From Saprospiraceae bacterium (lineage in GTDB: Bacteria > Bacteroidota > Bacteroidia > Chitinophagales > Saprospiraceae): a stretch of 64,000 bases of DNA. The notes under the pieces are model-generated. The model was not told where the DNA came from, did not search any database, and was given only the letters and a program-made list of their open reading frames with translations. Shown piece by piece: positions 9,522 to 19,123 of this stretch (the stretch's first letter is position 1; each line of letters begins with the position of its first letter). Position numbers and translations under genes: made by a program. The stretch covers positions 124,001 through 188,000 of the forward strand of contig JADJYH010000003.1 in the NCBI GenBank assembly GCA_016719855.1, given 5' to 3'.

Positions 9522-12500
9522 CTACTTGTTGGTTGCGCTCGGTGCAATGCCGAATTCCTCTTGATAGACTTTTGAAAAATGGGCGAGATTGACGAAGCCG
9601 CATTGCCAAGCAACTTCCGACACGTTCAGGTCGGTGGTTTCCAGCAGCTTTTTGGCTTCGTTCAGTCGGTAGGAACGGATGAAATCGGATGGTGAGGTGG
9701 CTATCAGCGCCGTCATTTTGCGGAACAATTGGGAGCGGCTCATGCCTATCTTCTGGCACAACTGCGGTAGTCCAAAGCCTTCGTCGGTGTAGTTTTCCGC
9801 CACGATGTTCCGCAGTTTTTGGATGAAAGCGTCCTCTATCTGGAGGTCTTCTTCGGCAATGGCTTCGGGCAGTTGTTGCGGGTTTTCATTTTGTGCTTTT
9901 ATGGAAAGCCAAGCGGCAATGCGCCGCTGCTTTTCCATCAGTACTTCCAACTGCACCAGCAGTTCCTCCACATCGAATGGCTTGGAAAGGTAGGCATCGG
10001 CACCTCGGCGCAGGCCCGCCATCCTTGAAGCGGCATCGGCTTTGGCTGTGAGCAGGATAATGGGGATATGGCTCGTGCGCAAGTCGTTTTTCAACGCGTC
10101 GCAAACTTGGTAGCCATCTTTTTCGGGCATCATCACATCGCTGATGACGAGGTCAGGGATAAGTTCCAGGGCTTTTTCGATGCCGATTTTTCCGTTGTAG
10201 GCCACTTCCAGTTGGTAGCGGTTTTCCAAGACAAGATTTGAGGTAGAGCACCACGTCGGGGTTATCTTCGACGATGAGGATGGTGGGTGCGTCGCTTGAA
10301 ACTGCCAGCTTTTCCAGCGGTTCCATTTTTTTCCACCACCTGTTCCGTAAAAAATGGTTGGATGTCAGTCGCCACTTCTGTTTTGGGCGAATTTTGAGAA
10401 ATTGGCAGCTCGACCCTAAAACTTGTCCCTACGCCCACTTTACTTTCCACCGAGATACTGCCGCCCATGATTTTCTCCAATTCTTGCGTATGCGCCCGCC
10501 CGATGCCAGTCCCTTCTCCGGGCCGGGTGTTGGTGTTGTCCGCTTGAAAAAAAACGGGCGAACACATGGGGCAAATCCTTTTCGGCGATGCCGATTCCTG
10601 TATCTGCCACTGTCAATATCAGGGCTGCTTTCACCCCTCCTCCCTCCTCCCTCCTCCCTACTGACACCTTTACCTCCCCACTTGGCGGCGTGAACTTCAC
10701 CGCATTTGAAATCAAGTTGGTCAACACCTGTTTGATTTGTTCGGGGTCAAAATCCATCTCCAGTTTTTCGAGGGTGGTAAAAAACCGGAGCGAAAGGTTT
10801 TTGCTGTTGGCGTAAGTCTGAAAAGATTCGGTCACGTAGCGGAGGTACGGCACGATGTCGGCGAGTTGCAGGTGGAGTTGGAACGCATTGTTTTCCAGTT
10901 TGGAGAGGTCGAGCAATTGGTTGATGAGCCGCAGCAGGCTTTTGCCATTGTTCTCAATCAATTTCAACCCGCTGGCAAGTTTTGCTTTGTCCTTGTCCCC
11001 AGCGCCCAACTGTTGTGCCATGCCAAGGATGACCGTCAACGGCGTGCGGAATTCATGGGTGAGGTTGGTGAAAAGTCGGCTTTTGAAACTGTCCAGTTCC
11101 TTCAGGCGATTGGCTTCTTCGTGCTCCAGTTTCAAGGCGTTTTGGAGCAGCAAACGTTTTCTGAAAAAATAAAAAATACCAAAAGTCGTCCCCATTACCA
11201 TCAAAAAATAAACGGAATAAGCCAACCAAGTGGCCCACCAGGGCGGCAGCACGGTGATGCGCAGCGAGGCAGGGTCGCTCCAGGTGCCGCCGCTCACACT
11301 GCCCTGCACCTCGAACCGGTAGTGGCCGGGACGCAGGTGGGCATAATTGGCGAAATGGCTGATGCCCGCCTCCACCCAATCCGGGTCAACGCCTTCGAGG
11401 CGATAGCGGAAACGGTTTTCCTTCGGGTTTTGAAAATCCAGGAGGGCAAATTCGAGCGTCACGAGGTTCTGGTCGTGTTCGAGTCGGATGCTTTCGGTGC
11501 GGTGCAAAGGGCGGTCGAGCGGGCTACTTTTTTGAAAATAATCAACAGGCAAGTTGTTGATTTTCAAGCCAGTGAGGCGAACTGGGGCATCTGTTTGCCG
11601 GTCTTCGATTTCCGAAGGGTAGAACGCCGTCAGCCCGTTCACACCGCCGAAAAACAGTCGCCCGTCTGGGGTGCGTGCAAAAGCAGCGGTGTTGAATTCG
11701 TCGTCCTGCAAGCCATCGGACGCCCTGAAAGTTCGGAATCGGTAAATGCGGGTGGCGGCTTTGCCCACTTCGTTGGAAATTGTCAGGCGAAAAAGTCCCC
11801 GGTTGGTGCTGCCCCAGATGTTTCCACCCCCCTGCCCCCTGGAAGGGGTGGAATCGGGGAGGATTCCGTACACGACATCGTTGGGCAGGTCGCTGTTTTG
11901 GCTGGTGAAATGTTGAAATTCGCCACTGGTTTTGTCGAACAAATTCAAGCCGCCGCCTTTGGTGGCGACCCAGAGCCAGTGTTCAGGTTCGAATGGGTCG
12001 GGGCAAAACTGGTAACCGTATTGTAGCGAAGGCTGTTCGGGTTTGCCGGGTCGTTCTGGTAGATTTGGAATTTGTCGGTGGCGATTTCGATTAGGTTTTC
12101 ACCGAATTTCAAATCGGTCAGTTGAATCCGGGCCAAGCCGTGGGAGGTACCGAGCCACAAGTTCTGTTGGGCATCGAGTTGAAGGGCAAAAATGGACACG
12201 TTTTTTCCGAAGGGCTTCGACAGGTCTGCGAAACCGATATTCCCGGTGGCCGCTTCGTAGCGCATCAAGCCGCCGCCGCCGCCCGTTGCGAAAATATTGC
12301 CGGACAAGTCCTCCACGATGCTGGTAAACGCATAGGAAAGTATGCGGTCAATTTGCCGTTTTTCGACCTTGCCATTTTTGATAACCAGCAAATAGTTGTG
12401 GTAAAAATCATCGCCCACGACGTAAAGTGCGCCATTTTTTGCCCGAAACATTTGTGAAATATTGGGTGGCAATTCGGAAACCGGGAGGAGTCGGTCGGCG

Positions 12501-13399
12501 GCTTCATCCAATTTGCCATTGAAACGGGCGTCGCCGTGGAAGGAAAGGTAAACGCCGTCCGTGGCACAAATCCTGCCGACGGATGTTCCTTGCAGAAAAT
12601 GGCGGAAGGGCTGTCGGGCAAGTTTGATTTTTCGCAAACCGTAGCCAGCGGTGCCGACCCAAAGGTTGTCCGCCGGGTCAATATTTAGGCAGGAAATACG
12701 GGCATCGGTGTCGTAAATGAGGGCAGATTTTTCGTTTCCCCCGTTTTGCGAATCGGCAATAATCCTGAAGCTGGTGCTGTCCTGCTCGACTCGGTACTTG
12801 CGCCCTTTGTTATCCTTCAAAACTGCTGCGGAGTTGGGTTTGCGAAGGAGCGCTGGGCCTGGTTCGCTGTTCGTGTAGGCTTGTAGGTCGGCGCTGTTTT
12901 CTGCCAGCATGAGGGGTTCTTTCCAGCGAATTTTCAGGGATTTGTCCGGCGTTGAAAGGGAAATGGCACCGTCCGGGGTTTCGTCAATCCAGTAGTTTTT
13001 TCCTTCAATGCCCCAGTGGGCAAAGGGCAGGTGGAGGAATTTGCCCGAGGTTTTTTCCAGCACGTCCACGCCTATTCCAGTGATGCCAAGCCAGAGGTTG
13101 CCCCGACTATCCTCGAACATGAGTTCGACGTCGTTGCCGGCAATAGAAAATGGATTGAACGGGTCATTGGTGAACACCTTAAAATTGTAGCCATCGTAGC
13201 GGTTTAGCCCGTCCTTCGTGGCGAACCAGAGGAAGCCGTCGTCCGTCTGTTCGATGTCGTAAATCATGCCCTGCGAGAGGCCGTCGGCGATGGTGAGGGA
13301 TTCGGTGCGGGGAGTTTGAGCGACCAACATAGGATGGCACAAAGTCAGGGACAATGCCCAGCAGGTGAGTATCCGTAGCAGATGTTGGATGGTGTACAT
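9522..13399 (-). CDS. hybrid two-component sensor kinase / AraC-type regulator (several frameshifts)
   Basis: One-piece two-component system of the Bacteroidota type that senses a periplasmic ligand and acts as a DNA-binding regulator. The ATG at 13399 opens a signal peptide (LSLTLCHPMLVAQ). Then come Reg_prop propeller blades (GLSQGMIYDIEQTDDGFLWF), a Y_Y_Y domain (near 11500-11250), one membrane span (about 11220-11170), HisKA (LTHEFRTPLTVILGMAQQ, phospho-His), HATPase_c (ADTGIGI and GTGIG boxes), a receiver (LVISDVMMPEKDGYQ, phospho-Asp) and an HTH_18 AraC domain at the C-terminus. The frame breaks near 12008, 10553 (A8 run), 10330 (A7 run) and 10232, while conserved protein continues in another frame each time, so the gene is probably intact in the organism. 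It may control the adjacent giant protein gene, but no target site is proven. Confidence 0.88.
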
Positions 13400-13557
13400 A
13401 AGTTTTGTTCAAGAAACAGGGTAACGTCACACAAATATGGCAAAACTTAATCCAAGTTACGAGGGCTATCAGAAATGAAGATGGGTTCCTTCCGTGTGCG
13501 CTGAAAATTATAGCAGCATGGGTTATTTATTTTCATTGGGCAGTCATTGCTTTTAGA

Positions 13558-13565
13558 TAATATTG
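13558..13565 (+). promoter_or_regulatory. probable Bacteroidota -7 box
   Basis: TAATATTG lies 40 bases before the ATG of the lipoprotein gene, close to the TAnnTTTG consensus. Confidence 0.45.
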
Positions 13566-13604
13566 CACCCATTATCACCAACAATTTACAAAACAGACCA
13601 ACTT

Positions 13605-14416
13605 ATGAAAAAACAATTGCTCGCCTGCTTGACATTTTGCAGCCTTGTTGCGCTGTTCTCCTGCAATAGCGGGACGAAAACACCAGATGCCGCCAATGTT
13701 GTCGTCACAACCATTAACTTCAACAAGTCGGATGGGGCAGACTGCGACAAACCGGACACGATGCGGATTGATTGCGCAACCATCAACCTCAGCTATCCCA
13801 AATGGAGCAAGGAAGCGAACCTTTGAAAAAAAGCGTGGCCGCCTGGGCAGAGAAATACCTGTTGGGCATTTTGGAAGGCTATGATTCTTTGGGCAATTCA
13901 ATCCCTTCAAGTAGCCTTGAAGCTGCGGCAGCGTCATTTTTTCAAACCCGCAAGGACTTTGCGATGGATGCCGAGGGTTCTCCGGCAGGGAGTTGGACAG
14001 CAGAAAGCACGGATACCGTATTGCTGAACGATGGCCAACACCTCACCTTGGAAATCTTGGGCTACACCTTCGAGGGCGGCGCACATGGAAGCCCTACGGC
14101 TGCGGTCTTAACTTTTGAAACCAACACCGGAAAACCACTCACATGGGATGACCTCGTGACCGACACAACCGCTTTGAAAGTAGTTGCAGAAAAAAAATTC
14201 AAGGAGGTAAGGACGGACATTTTCAACCCAACAGATGGTTCCGAGCCTTTTAAGTTCGACGATATTTTCCAATTCAAGCTCCCCGATAATTATGGACTGA
14301 CGAAAGATGGCATCTACTGTCATTACCTGGCTTATGAAGTCGGGCCTTATGCCATTGGAGAATCAGCGTTTACCATTACGTTTGGGGAGCTGGGGGCGCT
14401 TTCAAAAAAAAAATGA
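13605..14416 (+). CDS. DUF3298-type lipoprotein (one frameshift)
   Basis: Predicted lipoprotein of about 270 residues. The ATG at 13605 gives MKKQLLACLTFCSLVALFSC, a lipoprotein signal with the lipobox Cys at residue 20. The body matches the DUF3298/DUF4163 type seen in RsiV-like proteins: YTFEGGAHGSPTAAVLTF, then TGKPLTWDDLV and a C-terminal GPYAIGESAFTITFGEL. The reading frame changes near 13805-13815, where KWSK runs into GSEPLKKSVAAW in another frame; both halves are clearly one protein. Function is not established; RsiV homologues bind lysozyme, but no sigma factor lies nearby. Confidence 0.75.
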
Positions 14417-14440
14417 GGATTTGAGGATTTGAGGATTTGA
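14415..14440 (+). repeat. GAGGATTT triplicate after the DUF3298 gene
   Basis: Three back-to-back copies of GAGGATTT directly follow the stop codon, another example of the short tandem words in gaps of this window. Confidence 0.6.
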
Positions 14441-14517
14441 AGGGTAGCGAAAGTCCTCTTTGGCTCAATACGCAGTCAATGAGGACTTCGGCAATACCAT
14501 AAAATACAAACGATCAT

Positions 14518-14547
14518 GGTTCACATGAACCACGCCCGTTTGCTTTT
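14518..14547. repeat. 30-base copy of the rplQ terminator apex and 3' arm
   Basis: Identical over 30 bases to 1761-1790. The 5' arm is not preserved apart from CAAACG at 14507-14512, so only a short imperfect hairpin remains. It sits between two convergent genes (ends at 14416 and 14564). Confidence 0.8.
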
Positions 14548-14563
14548 TAATTGCGCAAGCCGG

Positions 14564-15106
14564 TCATTCCCTCACCGCCTTATGCCTCAGGAAAAAGCTG
14601 CTGATTAGCGAAATCACCAATCCCACCGGAAAAATCTCCATCAGCGTGACCCCGAACATGACGAGGGGATTGCTGTCGTACAGCTTCATGAAATCTTCCT
14701 GTTCTTTCATTTTGGCGATTATTTCCTGCTCCGGCGTGCCGCTGGCCCGCATCTTTTCCGCCAAATGCTCGGCGTATTGCGGCCCGAACTGTTCCCCAAT
14801 GTCAGTAGTATGGTAGTACGCCATCCAGGTGAGCACGTACATCACAGAAGCCACCACCGTTATCAGCAGCCCGATTTTAAAGGCTTTGCCAAAACTGATG
14901 TTGCCATCCAGGTACTTGTCCCGATATGACCGGATGCCAAAGAAAATGAGCGACAGCGCCACAATCATGGCCGTGTAGCCAAACACCATGTTGCTATCCA
15001 TGTCCATCTTCCCGTCGGGGCCGGCCATGAGCACCATGCCTGCTATCAATGCCACGGCGGTAATGCCGCCAGCAATAAGTCCGTAAGTCCAAACGATTTT
15101 TTTCAT
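14564..15106 (-). CDS. DUF4199-like membrane protein
   Basis: Integral membrane protein of about 180 residues with four hydrophobic spans: near the N-terminus (LIAGGITAVALIAGMVLMAG), TAMIVALSLIFFGIRSYRD, IGLLITVVASVMYVLTWMAYY, and GVTLMEIFPVGLVISLISSF close to the C-terminus. The loop FFGIRSYRDKYLDGNISFGKAFK is typical of the DUF4199 family. The ATG at 15106 is preferred over 15151 because it begins MKKIVWTYG directly before the first span. It lies downstream of, and on the same strand as, the LuxR-type gene at 15206, so the two probably form an operon. Function unknown. Confidence 0.8.
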   Translation of the reverse strand: MKKIVWTYGLIAGGITAVALIAGMVLMAGPDGKMDMDSNMVFGYTAMIVALSLIFFGIRSYRDKYLDGNISFGKAFKIGLLITVVASVMYVLTWMAYYHTTDIGEQFGPQYAEHLAEKMRASGTPEQEIIAKMKEQEDFMKLYDSNPLVMFGVTLMEIFPVGLVISLISSFFLRHKAVRE

Positions 15107-15205
15107 GATTGAAATTTTAGATGGTGAAACAATGCCGCAAATCAAGTACAAACGCAGCCCGAAAACCTCACCCGAAAGTATGAATCACTCAGCCGCCCGG
15201 TAAAA

Positions 15206-15679
15206 TCACCCGAAAGTACCAGCGGAACTGGACAAAAGACCGAGGTCTTTCGCCCGTTGGATGGCCTGCGTCCGGCGTTTCACGTCCAGTTTTGAAAATA
15301 GGTTGGAAGAATGGCTCTTCACGGTGTTGAGGGAGAGAAAAAGCTGGTCGGCAATCTCCTGGTTGGAATGGCCCTCGGCGATGAGGCAAAGCACCTCGTG
15401 CTCCCGCTTGCTGATGCCCAATTTCGCCAGTGTTGCCTCCAAATCGGGAGTAGGGGAGAGAAAGACAATGGACTTTGCAGTATCCTTTGGCGCAGCAGAT
15501 GCATGCTTGTTGGCCCACCGAAGCCCCGCCCAAACGCCCAGGCCCGAAAAAAACAGCGCAACGATGCCCAGGTAAAACTCAATGGACAAGTCCCTGACCA
15601 TGTACCGGTACTCGATGTACTTCAGAAACCCCAGCAACAGGGCCAGCGCTATGCCATAGTATAATACGGTTCGCTTCAT
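15206..15679 (-). CDS. membrane-anchored LuxR-type HTH protein
   Basis: About 157 residues. Two N-terminal membrane spans (YYGIALALLLGFLKYIEYRY and FYLGIVALFFSGLGVWAGL) are followed by a linker and a GerE/LuxR winged helix: ISKREHEVLCLIAEGHSNQEIADQLFLSLNTVKSHSSNLFSKLDV. There is no receiver domain, so it is not a classic response regulator. Membrane-tethered LuxR proteins with a DUF4199 partner recur in Bacteroidota and the downstream gene here is exactly that. Start chosen at ATG 15679 (MKRTVLYYG); an upstream ATG at 15697 is also in frame. Confidence 0.85.
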   Translation of the reverse strand: MKRTVLYYGIALALLLGFLKYIEYRYMVRDLSIEFYLGIVALFFSGLGVWAGLRWANKHASAAPKDTAKSIVFLSPTPDLEATLAKLGISKREHEVLCLIAEGHSNQEIADQLFLSLNTVKSHSSNLFSKLDVKRRTQAIQRAKDLGLLSSSAGTFG

Positions 15680-15728
15680 GGGGTGAAAGTATGGCATTGT
15701 GGTGGAAAATTGAGGATATGCTATGAGA

Positions 15729-15826
15729 CATCAATAGGAACACGGATGACACTGACTTTACGGATTATCACAGATTCGCATCCGTCTCAATCCGCCGCAC
15801 CCGTGTCATCCGTGTTCCTATTGATG
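15729..15826. repeat. 24-bp perfect inverted repeat with 50-bp loop
   Basis: CATCAATAGGAACACGGATG plus four further bases at 15729-15752 is exactly reverse-complementary to 15803-15826. The loop contains more CGGAT/ATCCG words. It lies between the LuxR-type gene start and the end of the next minus-strand gene, so it could end that upstream transcript or be a dispersed palindromic repeat. Confidence 0.85.
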
Positions 15827-15855
15827 ACTAATGACTTTTAAACCCGTCCCAACCG

Positions 15856-16188
15856 TCACTGCTCCTTGAACACATCCGTGTCCCAGCCCCGAAATTCATA
15901 GTACCTGCGCTTGGGTTCCCCGGTCCAGCCATTGATGCCTTTCTTGCGGGGCAGGTAGTAGCCGTGGATGTACCCGAAAGGGAAAATGAACAGCCCCAGC
16001 ACCGTCATGGAGACCGTCCTGCTGAAAAAATAAGATAACGAACAGATGAGCACCAACGTGAGCACATACTTGCCAACCCTGCGCCACTTCGGGGTCTGCT
16101 CCTCAAAATGCCCGAAGGTCATGTTCCCGACGGCATAGATGATGCTGACGATGGCGATTTCGAACCAGAGGGTGGGGGTGGGGGACAT
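15856..16188 (-). CDS. small membrane protein of unknown function
   Basis: 110 residues, three predicted membrane spans (FEIAIVSIIYAVGNMTFGHF, VGKYVLTLVLICSLSYFFSR, VSMTVLGLFIFPFGYIHGYY) and a basic/aromatic C-terminus (PRKKGINGWTGEPKRRYYEF). I do not recognise a named family. It precedes the 15729-15826 inverted repeat on its own strand. Confidence 0.6.
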   Translation of the reverse strand: MSPTPTLWFEIAIVSIIYAVGNMTFGHFEEQTPKWRRVGKYVLTLVLICSLSYFFSRTVSMTVLGLFIFPFGYIHGYYLPRKKGINGWTGEPKRRYYEFRGWDTDVFKEQ

Positions 16189-16237
16189 GGTGGTGGTTTT
16201 GTTTGTGTAAATTAAATCATGGACAAGATACTCAGTT

Positions 16238-16331
16238 CTAGCAAGTTTGCAACTTGCTAGCGCAGACTTTTGGCAGAAGAAAGGACTGCTTTTAGGGAAG
16301 TGCCGAGCCTAGCAAGTTTCAAACTTGCTAG
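16238..16331. repeat. pair of CTAGCAAGTT palindromes
   Basis: Two hairpins with 10-bp stems, CTAGCAAGTT-TGC-AACTTGCTAG (16238-16260) and CTAGCAAGTTTCAAACTTGCTAG (16309-16331), stand 71 bases apart. The outer flanks also pair (AGTTCTAGC with GCTAGAACT), so the whole block can form one cruciform. Typical of a dispersed palindromic repeat unit. Confidence 0.75.
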
Positions 16332-16400
16332 AACTAAGAGACTTTAGGTCTGCTAAAACATACTTGCGACAACTGGTTATTTATTTGTTGTGATGTTGGT

Positions 16401-16672
16401 TTAATGTAATTCCTTTAAAGGCGGTGGACCTTCCTTTCTAACCTTTTCTATTGCTTCTAACCAATATTCCCAAAATGCACTATCGGCTGGTCTATCTGGA
16501 ACAGGCCAATATTCTCCACCACTTAAAATATCTGTCAAATCATTCGACCCAGTAACATCCAAAATGCTTTAAGCATATACAGCATTGCTTCGTACCCCTC
16601 TTTTTCAGTAATCATCACACTACTGGAAATTATGCCATCGGCATTTATCTTACCATCACTTACTAATGTCAT
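16401..16672 (-). pseudogene. broken hypothetical gene
   Basis: The minus strand encodes a protein-like segment from MTLVSDGKINADGIISSSVM to AMLYMLKAF. It then shifts frame near 16562 (short A-run) into DVTGSNDLTDILSGGEYWPV and on to EKVRKEGPPPLKELH and a TAA at 16401. The open frame extends upstream of the ATG at 16672 into repeat sequence without another start. Low GC, like the neighbouring small genes. Family not recognised. Confidence 0.5.
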
Positions 16673-16700
16673 TGCTGTTATTTTAAACCCAGTTTTTCCT

Positions 16701-16794
16701 GTTCTTTCAAGTCTAGCGCCACAAAGTTATTATTTCAATGCTTCTTTGTGCCAATGCACTTAGCCCGCTGGGCTTGGCGGTTGCAAACCGTCTA
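16701..16794. repeat. dispersed palindromic element, copy 1
   Basis: Contains GTTCTTTCAAGTCTAGC (16701-16717), repeated exactly at 18463-18479. It also holds a double hairpin at 16761-16794 (AGCCCGCTGGGCT followed by GGCGGTTGCAAACCGTC) whose diverged reverse complement is at 18504-18539. The stretch from here to 16935 has no gene that I can support. Confidence 0.65.
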
Positions 16795-16935
16795 ATGTAC
16801 CAGTGACAAGTTACGCTTTCGCTAAACTTGTCACAGCTTCCGCTTTTATAGTTTAGACATACTTGTAACAACTGGGGCTGTTTCATTTGCGAGATGAAAT
16901 ACTTGCGCCAACGGGTGCGCCAGCGGGGGAAAGTT

Positions 16936-17523
16936 TTAATATTTAGTCTGTATTCCAATATGCTGTTTCCGCTTCATCTCCCGGTCCAAAATATCAATCC
17001 AAGGATTTTCAGCAGGGTTGTGCGCTGGATTATTATGGTCGTAATCCCAATCTGCTGAGTGGAGTTCGTCGTCATCCCATGTTTCATTCCAATCATTTTC
17101 ATCCGATGTTCTATTCCAACTTTCTTGAGGTTCGTTTTTATTATTATTGAAAACTTCTACATAATAATCCTCTTTAATATCGTAATTCATTCCAAATGTA
17201 TCAACGAATTTTTGTAAATTTTTTTCAATAACAGTGTCAGCAAATCTATAATCGATTTTTTTAAAAATTGGCTGATATTCGATTATTTCTGGCGTTATTA
17301 GTTTGACCTTAAAAGTCTTTAAGGCTTCACATACAAAGTTTTTGCAAAATTTATGAGGCTTAATTGTAAAATTATTTACTGTATTGATAGCCCAAGTGAT
17401 GTATCTATGGTCTGGACTAATCGCAAGAGAAGAAGCTAAAACTCTTTTGCCATCTGATTTGGAAGGATAGTAAGTTAATAAGCTGCCTTGTGGGTAAAAC
17501 TCTGCTGAAAGAATATTCATCAA
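16936..17523 (-). CDS. acidic hypothetical protein in AT-rich patch
   Basis: 195 residues, start ATG at 17523 overlapping the stop of the upstream gene (17520) by four bases, so the pair is probably translationally coupled. The N-terminal half looks globular (ITWAINTVNNFTIKPHKFCK). The C-terminal ~75 residues are very acidic and Trp-rich (NDWNETWDDDELHSADWDYD). No signal peptide or membrane span. The patch is visibly richer in A/T than the flanks. Family not recognised. A role in a small-protein or immunity locus is only a guess from its neighbour. Confidence 0.6.
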   Translation of the reverse strand: MMNILSAEFYPQGSLLTYYPSKSDGKRVLASSLAISPDHRYITWAINTVNNFTIKPHKFCKNFVCEALKTFKVKLITPEIIEYQPIFKKIDYRFADTVIEKNLQKFVDTFGMNYDIKEDYYVEVFNNNKNEPQESWNRTSDENDWNETWDDDELHSADWDYDHNNPAHNPAENPWIDILDREMKRKQHIGIQTKY

Positions 17524-17875
17524 ATAATTACCACTACTCCCTTATCAACTTTTATTTTTATTTTTTTCAGATATTCTAACTGATGTGAATTAGTATCTTC
17601 AACCATTAGGTATAAATCCCCAGTGAACCAATATGCTTCGACTGGTTCCAATTGACCAAATACATCCAGAATGGTTTTGTTAACACTTTTTATCTCTTTA
17701 ATGAAAAGGGTTTTATTTATTATTTCCCAATACGCTTGGTAACCACGTCTAAAAGCCGTGCTATGCAAATCGAATTCAACTCTTCCAAAAATATGAAAAT
17801 ACATCTCAATGGAAATGGATAAAAATAGAAATTTTCATCCTCATAGGTAATTATGTCACCAATCTGCATAGTCAT
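17520..17875 (-). CDS. small immunity-like protein (frameshift near start)
   Basis: About 118 residues if read from the ATG at 17875 (MTMQIGDIITYEDENFYFYP) with a one-base shift near 17805 into FHIFGRVEFDLHSTAFRRGY-QAYWEI and LFIKEI. This layout (a short 'open the switch' strand pair, then STAxxRGYxAxWEI and LYLxxI) resembles small proteins often found in Bacteroidota toxin-immunity arrays. The resemblance is from memory and unproven. From 17804 only the second part reads without a break. It overlaps the next gene by four bases. Confidence 0.5.
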
Positions 17876-17878
17876 AAG

Positions 17879-18097
17879 TCAATCCATTTTTTTGTTTTCT
17901 TCATTCCAAATCTCTTTTTGGAGATTTTGTAACTCTTCTGCAAGAGGTATTTCTTCAGTTTTGAGCAACTTAAATTCCAGTTCTTGAAATTCAATACCTG
18001 AAACCTTATTCAATTGCTCTTTATGGCTTTCACGCATCAATTTTAGCTGATTGTAAAGTGACTCTAATTTGTTTTTCTTTTCGGCTAAAGTATTCAT
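17879..18097 (-). CDS. small coiled-coil protein
   Basis: 72 residues from ATG 18097, almost wholly helical and charged (EKKNKLESLYNQLKLMRESH, EEIPLAEELQNLQKEIWNEE), predicted coiled coil. First gene of a three-gene AT-rich operon (18097 to 16936) with gaps of a few bases. Unknown function. The longer frame up to 18190 includes non-coding leader. Confidence 0.5.
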   Translation of the reverse strand: MNTLAEKKNKLESLYNQLKLMRESHKEQLNKVSGIEFQELEFKLLKTEEIPLAEELQNLQKEIWNEENKKMD

Positions 18098-18261
18098 CTT
18101 TATTAAAATTACACTGTCTATCATCCCAATGTGTTTCAAAAATACCCAGTTCCCGCAAGTTAGTAACTTCCAAGTACCGGCAGCAGCCACAAGCAGAATT
18201 CTTTTCTACGAATAGCTACCATGTTTCAAGCAAAAAGCAACTTGCTTTTATACCATTGTTT

Positions 18262-18390
18262 TCAAGTTCTCCCAAAGTATCCTCAGTATTCCCGGCCTCT
18301 TTTCCCTCCCGCCGGGCAGTGTGTGTTAAACTCGCCGCAAGGTAAAAAACCCTGGCAACCCTGCAAACATTTCCAGAATATTTCCTTTTT
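18262..18390. repeat. ~130-bp imperfect duplication, copy A
   Basis: About three quarters identical by eye to 19237-19370 (shared blocks CAAGTTCTCCCAAAGTAT, CGCCGGGCA, CAAGGTAAAAA). On the minus strand copy A precedes the coiled-coil gene and copy B precedes the csgG-like gene. Both contain ATACTTTGGGAGAACTTGA, which may include a promoter. Confidence 0.65.
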
Positions 18391-18462
18391 TAATTAGGTT
18401 GGGCCTACTTGGGACAAAAGGATTGCATCATAGCATCAATGATTGGGCAATGTAGATGTCAA

Positions 18463-18539
18463 GTTCTTTCAAGTCTAGCACAGCGTGACTTGAAAGCATA
18501 GTTTAGGCGGTCTGCGACCGCCAAGCCCGGCAGGGCTTA
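18463..18539. repeat. dispersed palindromic element, copy 2
   Basis: Carries the 17-base word shared with 16701-16717 and, at 18504-18539, the double hairpin TAGGCGGTC-TGC-GACCGCC / AAGCCCGGCAGGGCTTA in the orientation opposite to copy 1. Confidence 0.6.
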
Positions 18540-18565
18540 CTATATGCGCTTGAAAGCACCAGGTG

Positions 18566-19123
18566 CTACAAGTCTGCCGCTTTCAAACTGGCCGTGAGTT
18601 GTTGGATGACAGGCTTCATGACCTTGTCAAACATCCTCATATCATCTACTCCGCCGCTAAACCCGCCTACCGAAACTTTGACGGAAGATTCTCCGCCCCT
18701 CGCCTCATCCGCCCACACAATCTCACCGGTGGACGTATCAATCAGCCGGGCATTCATTGCCGCAACAAATTTCTTCTTGCCAACTGAAAAGGCGGGCATT
18801 CCTCCTATGCCGGGTCCCCTTCCCCCGACTTCTTCCTGACCGTATTCCGTAATCGCACCGGTCAAGAAGTAATTGACGCCCAGGATTTTACCCATATTGA
18901 CCGCAGTCGTGGGGTTCACATCGCCACTAAGTGTCAGATTCTTCTCCTGTAGGAGTGCCGCTAATTGTTCACGTTCTATGACCGTGAATTTGCCTGATTT
19001 GACCAACTCCGTCACAAAAACATCCTGGACAGCTTCGGCTCCGCCGTGATACCACCATTGGTTATCTGCTTTGTTCTTGAACTCAAGGACTGCAATCCTG
19101 GGTTTGGTTGATTTATCTGCCAT
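18566..19123 (-). CDS. CsgG-family protein without signal peptide
   Basis: 185 residues matching the CsgG fold: PRIAVLEFKNKADNQWWYHG, then AVQDVFVTELVKSGKFTVIEREQL, GKILGVNYFLTGAITEYGQE and DTSTGEIVWADEARG. CsgG proper is a lipoprotein pore for curli export. This copy begins MADKSTKPRIAV with no signal peptide or lipobox and is short, so export-pore activity is doubtful. Many Bacteroidota carry such stand-alone CsgG-like domains of unknown role. No csgABEF genes nearby. Upstream sits copy B of the duplicated leader. Confidence 0.85.
   Translation of the reverse strand: MADKSTKPRIAVLEFKNKADNQWWYHGGAEAVQDVFVTELVKSGKFTVIEREQLAALLQEKNLTLSGDVNPTTAVNMGKILGVNYFLTGAITEYGQEEVGGRGPGIGGMPAFSVGKKKFVAAMNARLIDTSTGEIVWADEARGGESSVKVSVGGFSGGVDDMRMFDKVMKPVIQQLTASLKAADL

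Noticed and set aside
10232..12010. Possible programmed ribosomal frameshifting in the hybrid sensor gene
   Set aside because: Four breaks at unrelated places and the same kind of break in many other genes point to sequencing error, not recoding.
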